From the NCBI RefSeq assembly GCF_003350505.1, contig NZ_QQAY01000016.1, positions 1 to 63,230 of the forward strand: 63,230 nt of DNA. Reading direction: 5' to 3'. The stretch's first letter is position 1, and every line of letters starts with the position of its first letter. The translations under genes were made by a program, and so were the position numbers. Positions 58,214 to 63,230 of this stretch are shown piece after piece. The stretch comes from Falsibacillus pallidus (GTDB taxonomy: Bacteria > Bacillota > Bacilli > Bacillales > DSM-25281). The notes under the pieces are model-generated. The model made no database searches. It saw nothing but the letters and a program-made list of their open reading frames with translations, and was not told the origin of the DNA.

Positions 58214-58761
58214 GAAGATTCCCCTCCCTGCTTCAAGGATTTCTCCAACGAACGGATTTCGTCGCGCAGTTCAGCGGCCTTCTCAAATTCCTCCGTTTCG
58301 ATGAACGCCTTCATTTCTTCTTTCAGCACATGGATTTGCTTCTTCGTATGAATGGAACCGCCCATTCGTTCTGGTATTTTCCCATGATGTGCAGTATTTC
58401 CGCTGTGAAGCCTTTTTAAGATGGAATCAAGATGATTGCGGAACGCATGATAGCAATTCGGGCATCCAAAGCGTCCGATATTGATAAATTGCGGAAGCGT
58501 CATGGAACACCTTTCACATTGAACTACTTCATTCTTCGGAAGGGTTTGCTTTTCCTTCTGAAAGATATTATCGCTGCTAAAAAGACCTGCCAGCAGGTTG
58601 TTAATGGAAAACCCTGATGAATCTCCGAATAAAAAACTCTCCCCTTTATCTTGGGCGCATTTCTCGCATAAGTGAAATTCTGTCTTTTGACCATTGATGA
58701 TTTTTGTAAAATGAAGAGTCGCTGGTCGTTCATTGCACTCCTGACAAATCAATTCATTCAC
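58210..58761 (-). CDS. mcsA: McsA, zinc-finger activator of McsB
   Basis: McsA (183 residues) has two zinc-finger CxxC pairs near the N-terminus (CQECNERP...CEKC) and two more (CERC...CPNC), then a C-terminal UVR motif ([17 protein letters not shown]). It activates McsB and senses thiol and heavy-metal stress in B. subtilis. It follows ctsR by 7 bp. Confidence 0.96.
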   Translation of the reverse strand: MNELICQECNERPATLHFTKIINGQKTEFHLCEKCAQDKGESFLFGDSSGFSINNLLAGLFSSDNIFQKEKQTLPKNEVVQCERCSMTLPQFINIGRFGCPNCYHAFRNHLDSILKRLHSGNTAHHGKIPERMGGSIHTKKQIHVLKEEMKAFIETEEFEKAAELRDEIRSLEKSLKQGGESS

Positions 58762-58768
58762 CTCTTCA

Positions 58769-59233
58769 TCATTTATACTTTAAAGTCATTAGCATCGCTT
58801 TAAGCATCCTTGCACGGAGTTCATCCCTCTCAGGCAATTCGATGTACAGGACGGAACGGTCCATGACGCTGATCATGATCTTCGCTTCCCGCGGGGAAAG
58901 GACGCCCTCTTCTACCAAACGGAAGACAATATCCTCTGCACTTGCCTGGGAAGCCCTTGACTTTACGAGGGAGATCAGCTGATCGATTAAATGTGCCTGA
59001 TCATGCGACTGCACTTTCATGATGCGAATGTAGCCGCCGCCTCCCCTTTTACTTTCAACCAAATATCCCTTCTCAATCGTGAAGCGGGTATTGATAACAT
59101 AGTTGATCTGGGAGGGGACGCATTGAAACTTATCAGCGATTTCACTCCTCTTGATTTCCAATATTTCACTTTGGCTCAATGATAAAACCTGCTTCAAATA
59201 GTTTTCAATGATGTCTGATATATTCCTCACCAA
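58769..59233 (-). CDS. ctsR: Transcriptional repressor CtsR
   Basis: CtsR (154 residues) represses class III heat-shock genes (clpC, clpP, clpE). The N-terminal winged helix-turn-helix (EIADKFQCVPSQINYVINT) with the glycine-rich thermosensing wing ESKRGGGGYIRI is intact. It is autoregulated: its operator lies at 59259-59275 across its own transcription start. Confidence 0.98.
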   Translation of the reverse strand: MVRNISDIIENYLKQVLSLSQSEILEIKRSEIADKFQCVPSQINYVINTRFTIEKGYLVESKRGGGGYIRIMKVQSHDQAHLIDQLISLVKSRASQASAEDIVFRLVEEGVLSPREAKIMISVMDRSVLYIELPERDELRARMLKAMLMTLKYK

Positions 59234-59258
59234 GTCACCCCCAATCCTTCGACTTGAC

Positions 59259-59275
59259 TTTGACTATCTTTGACA
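59259..59275 (-). promoter_or_regulatory. CtsR operator
   Basis: On the minus strand TGTCAAA-GAT-AGTCAAA matches the CtsR heptad direct repeat (A/GGTCAAA, three bases, A/GGTCAAA) with one mismatch at the first base. It lies 3 bp downstream of the -10 box. Confidence 0.92.
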
Positions 59276-59278
59276 TAA

Positions 59279-59308
59279 ATTATACATGAAAGACATTCTT
59301 CTTGGCAA
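59279..59308 (-). promoter_or_regulatory. Sigma-A promoter of ctsR-mcsA-mcsB-clpC
   Basis: On the minus strand TTGCCA (59303-59308), an 18 bp spacer and TATAAT (59279-59284). The adjoining CtsR box explains repression in the absence of stress. No sigma-B promoter was recognised with confidence. Confidence 0.8.
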
Positions 59309-59405
59309 TGAATTGATATGTATCCATTGTTCCATGTTCACACATGGTCTAAACCCGTTATGAGATAATTATTACTTTAATACCCTTGTTTTATCTAAAG
59401 AAACA

Positions 59406-59441
59406 GGCCTACAAAAAATTTTTCTAAATTCTTTATAGGCC
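59406..59441 (-). terminator. Long hairpin after the C39-like lipoprotein gene
   Basis: On the minus strand GGCCTATAAAGAATTT pairs with AAAATTTTTTGTAGGCC with two G-U pairs around a 3-base loop, followed by TGTTTCTTT. It separates the lipoprotein gene from ctsR. Confidence 0.72.
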
Positions 59442-59447
59442 CATCAC

Positions 59448-60191
59448 TCAAGCGTAGGAAACGGCTCTTTCCCCTAATGCCTTCCACGAGGCAATAAAGC
59501 GCGCCTTATTCACTTTTACCGCCTTTTTTCCAGACAGCGGATCGTTAAGATAAACAGAATCGGCATCGTACCCTACCAGCACGACAACATGGAGATCGAG
59601 CGGGGTTCTAATTTTTTTAGCACCGTGGCTCCAGGACTCCCAGCGGTCAGGCAGCCTAAAATCGCCTGTCGTCCATACGATGACAGGCTTCCCATTTTGA
59701 ATCTGCTCCAGCAGCCTGTCAAACGGCTGACCCGTGAGGTTGACCGTGCGGCCTGGCAAATATTCATTCATAAGGTTTTCAAGCGGCTGATCATAAACCG
59801 CATATCCCATGTGCCTTCCCGTCATATCCCCGACAAACCCTTTACTCGGGTCGCCCCATTTGATAATATCGCCATTTCTTGATTTCACGACAGGATCCGG
59901 ATCCTTGGCGACTTTTTGTGCCAGCTCCATTTTCCCTGCCTTGACCCCTGCATCTTGAAGAAGCATGGCTAGACTCGTCACTTCACATCCATACTTCAAT
60001 TCTGGATTTTGGGCGATTATCGGTACATCTAATATCTTTTTTTCCGGCTTTATAGTTACTGGCTGTTCCTTATATGAAACAGACCGCACCGGCGCAGGTT
60101 TATCCTTTAAAGAAATCGATTTATCTTCATCAGCACCTTGTGAACAGCCCATCAGCAGTGCGATGGATATAAATGCTGCAGTTCCTTTCAC
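59448..60191 (-). CDS. C39-like peptidase-family lipoprotein
   Basis: This 247-residue protein has a lipoprotein signal peptide with lipobox LMGC (Cys16) and a papain-like C39_2 domain: catalytic Cys69 in KYGCEVTSLAML, His in LDLHVVVLVGYD and Asp/Asn in VYLNDP. I chose the GTG at 60189-60191, 6 bp after AGGGGGAGG; the ORF opens 15 codons earlier without such a site. YvpB-like proteins in other Bacilli are similar, but their substrate is unknown. It is not normally next to ctsR in B. subtilis. Confidence 0.85.
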   Translation of the reverse strand: MKGTAAFISIALLMGCSQGADEDKSISLKDKPAPVRSVSYKEQPVTIKPEKKILDVPIIAQNPELKYGCEVTSLAMLLQDAGVKAGKMELAQKVAKDPDPVVKSRNGDIIKWGDPSKGFVGDMTGRHMGYAVYDQPLENLMNEYLPGRTVNLTGQPFDRLLEQIQNGKPVIVWTTGDFRLPDRWESWSHGAKKIRTPLDLHVVVLVGYDADSVYLNDPLSGKKAVKVNKARFIASWKALGERAVSYA

Positions 60192-60305
60192 AAACAACCT
60201 CCCCCTTTCGGCTACCTTCCCATTTTCCCTCCACATACAGAAAATATAGATGACACCTTCTTACTGGTCTGCCCAGATTTTACGCATTCGCCTTAAAAAT
60301 AACTA

Positions 60306-60334
60306 TTGCAAATTAAATATCCATAATTTACAAT
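60306..60334 (+). promoter_or_regulatory. Candidate sigma-A promoter of trpS
   Basis: TTGCAA (60306-60311), a 17 bp spacer and TACAAT (60329-60334), placed just before the T-box leader. The opposite direction toward the lipoprotein gene shows no clear promoter in the 60192-60305 stretch. Confidence 0.65.
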
Positions 60335-60344
60335 AATTGAAATC

Positions 60345-60618
60345 ATACTAATGCATTGAAGAAGAAAAGTAGATGTAAGCGGCACTTAAGAGAGCTGATG
60401 GCTGGTGGGAATCAGTGTGCACTTGCATTGAATGGGCTTCTGAGCATCCAGGCTGAACCTAAGTAGGCCATGGCGGAAAGTCTTACCGTTAAAAAAGACA
60501 GGTATCGAAATAATGAAATGTATTATTTCCGTACTCTTTGAGCGCGGCTGGCAGCAGCCGAATGAAGGTGGCACCACGGGTCTCCCGTCCTTTTTATAGG
60601 ATGGGGGACCCTTTTTTA
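60345..60618 (+). ncRNA. T-box leader of trpS (tryptophan specifier)
   Basis: The T-box motif AATGAAGGTGGCACCACGG is at 60561-60579. It is followed by a terminator (GGGTCTCCCGTCC/GGATGGGGGACCC then TTTTTT, 60578-60618). Stem I contains TTGAATGGGC with specifier TGG (Trp) at 60433-60435. Uncharged tRNA-Trp should stabilise the antiterminator and allow trpS transcription. Confidence 0.93.
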
Positions 60619-60642
60619 TTTTCTACGAACGGAGGAACAGTA

Positions 60643-61635
60643 ATGAAAAAAACAGTTTTAACCGGAATCAAGCCAACCGGCCAAATACACCTTGGCAATT
60701 ATATAGGCTCGATTAAACCCGCCTTGGCCCTTGCCGAGGAAAAAGATTACAATCCTGTATACTTTGTCGCGGATTACCATGGATTGACCAAAATCCACGA
60801 CCCCCTTGAAATGAAGCAGCTATCCTATGGAATCGCAGCAACATGGATCGCCCTTGGACTAAATCCGGAAAAATCGATCTTCTACCGGCAATCAGATGTA
60901 CCAGAAATATTTGAACTCAGCTGGATTTTATCCTGTTTTGCCGCCAAAGGCCTCATGAACCGCGCCCACGCTTATAAGGACGCTGTCGAAAAGAATAAAG
61001 CAGCAGGCAAAGACATAGACGATGGAGTCAACATGGGGTTATTCACCTATTCCGTCCTAATGTCCGCCGATATCCTGCTGTTTAACACAGACTTAGTACC
61101 CGTTGGGAAAGACCAGCTTCAGCATGTAGAGATCGCAAGAGACCTTGCAGAGGCATTCAACAAGAACTATGGAGAAACATTCAAACTCCCTGAAGCCATC
61201 ATTGAAAAGGAATCATCCATTTTATTAGGGCTGGATGGCAGAAAGATGAGCAAAAGCTATAACAACACCATCCCTCTATTTGAAGAGCCTAAAAAACTCA
61301 GGAAATTAATCAATAAAATTAAGACGGACTCCTTACCGCCTGAAACGCCAAAAAATCCGGATGAGTCCATCATCTTCTCTATTTACAAGGAATTTGCTGA
61401 TCAAAGTGAAGTGAAAGCAATGAGGGAACAATACGAGAAAGGCATCAGTTGGGGAGATGCCAAGCATGCGCTGTTTGAACTCATGAACACCCGTCTCGAA
61501 GAACCGAGGGAGAAATATAAAGAATTAATGGCTTCACCACATAAATTAGATGAGATCCTTGCCTATGGGGCAGAGAAAGCTCGGGCTAAAGCAAGTGGGT
61601 TTTTGAAGGAGATCAAGGGAAAAGCGGGGTTTTGA
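60643..61635 (+). CDS. trpS: Tryptophanyl-tRNA synthetase
   Basis: TrpRS (330 residues) charges tRNA-Trp. The HIGH-like motif IHLGNYIGS (residues 15-23) and KMSKS (201-205) are present. I chose the ATG at 60643 after GGAGGAACAGTA, the same length as B. subtilis TrpS; the ORF opens 35 codons earlier inside the T-box and is not translated there. It lies on the plus strand near an rRNA operon, unlike in B. subtilis. Confidence 0.98.
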   Translation: MKKTVLTGIKPTGQIHLGNYIGSIKPALALAEEKDYNPVYFVADYHGLTKIHDPLEMKQLSYGIAATWIALGLNPEKSIFYRQSDVPEIFELSWILSCFAAKGLMNRAHAYKDAVEKNKAAGKDIDDGVNMGLFTYSVLMSADILLFNTDLVPVGKDQLQHVEIARDLAEAFNKNYGETFKLPEAIIEKESSILLGLDGRKMSKSYNNTIPLFEEPKKLRKLINKIKTDSLPPETPKNPDESIIFSIYKEFADQSEVKAMREQYEKGISWGDAKHALFELMNTRLEEPREKYKELMASPHKLDEILAYGAEKARAKASGFLKEIKGKAGF

Positions 61636-61638
61636 ATA

Positions 61639-61668
61639 AGGGCTGCATGTAGTGTGCGGCTCTTTTTA
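61639..61668 (+). terminator. Terminator after trpS
   Basis: AGGGCTGCA (61639-61647) pairs with TGCGGCTCT (61655-61663) with two G-U pairs, then TTTTT. It begins 4 bp after the stop codon. Confidence 0.8.
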
Positions 61669-61679
61669 GGGTAGATTAC

Positions 61680-62940
61680 TCTTTTGATCTTGCTGAATAC
61701 CCAGGCGACAGCCTGGCAAATTAATGGGTTTTGGTCTTTGGAGCATTGACTGAGCGCTCAATCGAGAGGATCCTTGGGGCAAAAATGAGCGCTGGCGCAT
61801 AAGAAGGGGACTTTGGCGCATAACCCTTCCTAGCCGGCGCATAGCCAAATTGTTTTCGCGCATAAGGTAGCCAGAATGGTTCATAGACAAGCATTTCTCG
61901 CGCATAGAACAAAATAGCATGGGCGAATTCCGGATGATTTCCCCCGTTTTTGCTCCTTTTGTTTCCTTTCAGGATGAGTTTGCCTCTTAATGATCGATAT
62001 AAAGACAATTTGAATCATTTATAAGTTCAAATATGCTTCTATGAAGTGTATTTTCCCTCTTCTTTTGATCTTGCTGAATATCCAGGCGATAGCCTGGCAA
62101 ATTGTAAGGTTTTGGTCTTTGGCGCGTTGACTGAGCGCTCAATCGAGATGATTATTTGGTCAAAAGTGAGCGCTGGCGCATAAGAAGGGGACTTTGGCGC
62201 ATAAACCTTCCTGGACGGCGCATAGGCAAATTGGTTTCGCGCATAAGTTAGCCCGAATGGTTCATAGACAAGCACTTCTCGCGCATAGACCAATTAGCGC
62301 GGGCGAATTCCCCGATGATTTCCCCCATTTTCACTCTTTTTGTTCTCTTTCAGGATGAGTTTGTCTCTTAATTATCGATAAAGGGACAGTTTGAATCATT
62401 TATTAGTTCAGATCCGCTATTACAGGGCTCATTTTTCTTATTCTTTTGCTCTTACCGAATATCAGGCGACAGCCTGGCAAATTGAATGGTTTTGGTCTTT
62501 GGCGCGTTGACTGAGCGCTCAATCGGCTATGAAGACACCCCCACTGGCACCGGAATTGCCATTGGCGCAAAGGAATGTCATTTTGGCGCATAACCCTTCC
62601 CGTCCGGCGCATAGGCAAATTGGTTTCGCGCATAAGGTAGCCCGAATGGTTCATAGACAAGCACTTCTCGCGCATAGACCAATTAGCGCGGGCGAATTCC
62701 CCTATGATTTCCCCCATTTTCACTCTTTTTGTTCCCTTTCACGAGGACTTTGCCTTTTAATTATCGATAAAAAGACAATTTGAATCATTTTTTAAGTTCA
62801 ATTCTGCTCCGATGAGGTGATTTTCGCTGGTCTCTTGCTCTTGCCGAATATCCAGGCGGCAGCCTGGCAAATTGAAAGGGTTGTTTCTTTGCCTTTACCC
62901 ATGACTGAGCACTCGCTCGGCTCAAGCGCCATAAATTGTC
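61680..62940. repeat. Tandem array of about 381 bp units with GGCGCATA sub-repeats
   Basis: Units start at 61681, 62062 and 62443 (spacing 381 and 381), and a shorter fourth starts near 62832. Each unit opens with CTTTTGATCTTGCTGAATA, then hairpin CCAGGC-GACA-GCCTGG. It then has the perfect palindrome TGAGCGCTCA, a run of about six degenerate 20-24 bp units with core GGCGCATA, and an AT-rich tail. The fourth unit keeps only the start. Spurious ORFs arise from the sub-repeats (for example YAPARKGYAPKSPSYAPA); they lack ribosome binding sites. I see no gene in 61669-62972. Confidence 0.88.
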
Positions 62941-62972
62941 CCTCTACCCACCAAATAACTCCCCAGAAACAC

Positions 62973-62996
62973 AAAAAAAGCAGCCTCTCAGCTGCT
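62973..62996 (-). terminator. rRNA operon terminator after 5S
   Basis: On the minus strand AGCAGC-TGAGAG-GCTGCT is followed by seven T residues, 12 bp after the 5S gene. It closes the right-hand rRNA operon. Confidence 0.9.
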
Positions 62997-63007
62997 CTTT
63001 CTTCATT

Positions 63008-63123
63008 GCCCGGCGACGTCCTACTCTTGCAGGGGGAAACCCCCAACTACCATTGGCGCTGAAGAGCTTAACTTCCGTGTTCGGTATGGGAACGGGTGTG
63101 GCCTCTTCGCCGTAATCACCGGA
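63008..63123 (-). rRNA. 5S rRNA
   Basis: The reverse complement reads TCCGGTGATTACGGCGAAG, then the universal CCCATACCGAACACGGAAGT, to GTCGCCGGGC. The ends pair (CCGGTGA/TCGCCGG). The length is about 116 nt. It is the last gene of an rRNA operon entering from the right. Confidence 0.97.
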
Positions 63124-63195
63124 CATATAGAGAGTTTGTTCTCTCAAAACTAGATAAAGAGTAAGTGACATGTTAAACCGGAATCAACCAAATGT

Positions 63196-63230
63196 GGTTA
63201 AGTCCTCGATCGATTAGTATCCGTCAGCTG
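63196..63230 (-). rRNA. 23S rRNA, 3' end only (partial)
   Basis: The reverse complement reads CAGCTGACGGATACTAATCG and ends CGAGGACTTAACC, the 3' end of Bacillus 23S rRNA. A 72 bp spacer without tRNA separates it from 5S. The exact 3' end may differ by a few bases. Confidence 0.95.

Noticed and set aside
60538-60642. N-terminal extension of trpS
   Set aside because: The extra 35 codons lie in the T-box antiterminator/terminator region. The ATG at 60643 has a GGAGG site and gives the normal family length.
61666-62723. Several ORFs of 84-106 codons with seven-residue repeats (YAPARKGYAP, MREKCLSMNH)
   Set aside because: They arise because the DNA sub-repeats are mostly 21 bp, which keeps several frames open at once. 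No ribosome binding site precedes them, and different frames are equally open.
63124-63195. tRNA gene between 23S and 5S rRNA
   Set aside because: No cloverleaf, T-loop (GGTTCGAATCC-like) or CCA end is present in the 72 bp spacer.

Overview
The window is chromosomal DNA of a spore-forming member of the Bacillaceae. Gene order follows the Bacillus subtilis interval from ctsR through the RNA polymerase, str, S10, spc and alpha clusters to cwlD, gerD, kbaA and pdaB, read here on the minus strand. Sporulation genes (sigH, gerD, cwlD, kbaA, pdaB), low-GC codon use and GGAGG ribosome binding sites all agree. I cannot fix the genus. The interval lies between two rRNA operons, both reading leftward: the 5' end of a 16S gene with tandem promoters on the left (1-330), and the 3' end of a 23S gene plus a complete 5S gene on the right (63008-63230). 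All protein genes are on the minus strand except pdaB, gerD and trpS.

Layout from right to left, the main direction of transcription: 23S/5S and terminator; a 1.3 kb block of tandem repeats; trpS (plus strand) with a tryptophan T-box; a C39-like lipoprotein gene; the CtsR-controlled ctsR-mcsA-mcsB-clpC heat-shock operon with radA, disA and yacL (pilT-like); ispD-ispF and gltX; a cysteine T-box with cysE-cysS-mrnC-rlmB-rae1; sigH; rpmGB-secE-nusG; rplK-rplA; an L10 leader with rplJ-rplL; ybxB; rpoB-rpoC; rplGB-rpsL-rpsG-fusA-tuf; then rpsJ through secY, adk, map, a KOW protein, infA, rpmJ, rpsM, rpsK, rpoA and rplQ; ecfA1-ecfA2-ecfT-truA; rplM-rpsI behind an L13 leader; an 890 bp repeat-rich gap; ybaK, cwlD, salA, gerD (+), kbaA, pdaB (+), and a small unknown ORF next to the 16S promoters.

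The genes form the core of growth and gene expression: most ribosomal proteins, RNA polymerase alpha, beta and beta prime, elongation and initiation factors, Sec translocation, three aminoacyl-tRNA synthetases, rRNA/tRNA modification and RNA turnover. Stress, DNA-integrity and early-sporulation regulators stand next to them. Readable regulation includes rRNA tandem promoters, two T-boxes, the L10 and L13 leaders, a CtsR heptad operator, well-spaced sigma-A promoters at most operon heads, sporulation-type promoters at pdaB and gerD, and many intrinsic terminators.

Two small genes, rpmJ and rpmGB, are shorter than a usual ORF cutoff and were found by reading translation directly. I moved the starts of several genes to codons with a properly spaced Shine-Dalgarno sequence. 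The least explained sequence is in two intergenic repeat blocks (5611-6280 and 61680-62940). Both show short degenerate repeats of about 21 bp nested in longer tandem units, and both contain strong inverted repeats. No transposase, tRNA gene, CRISPR array or prophage gene was seen.
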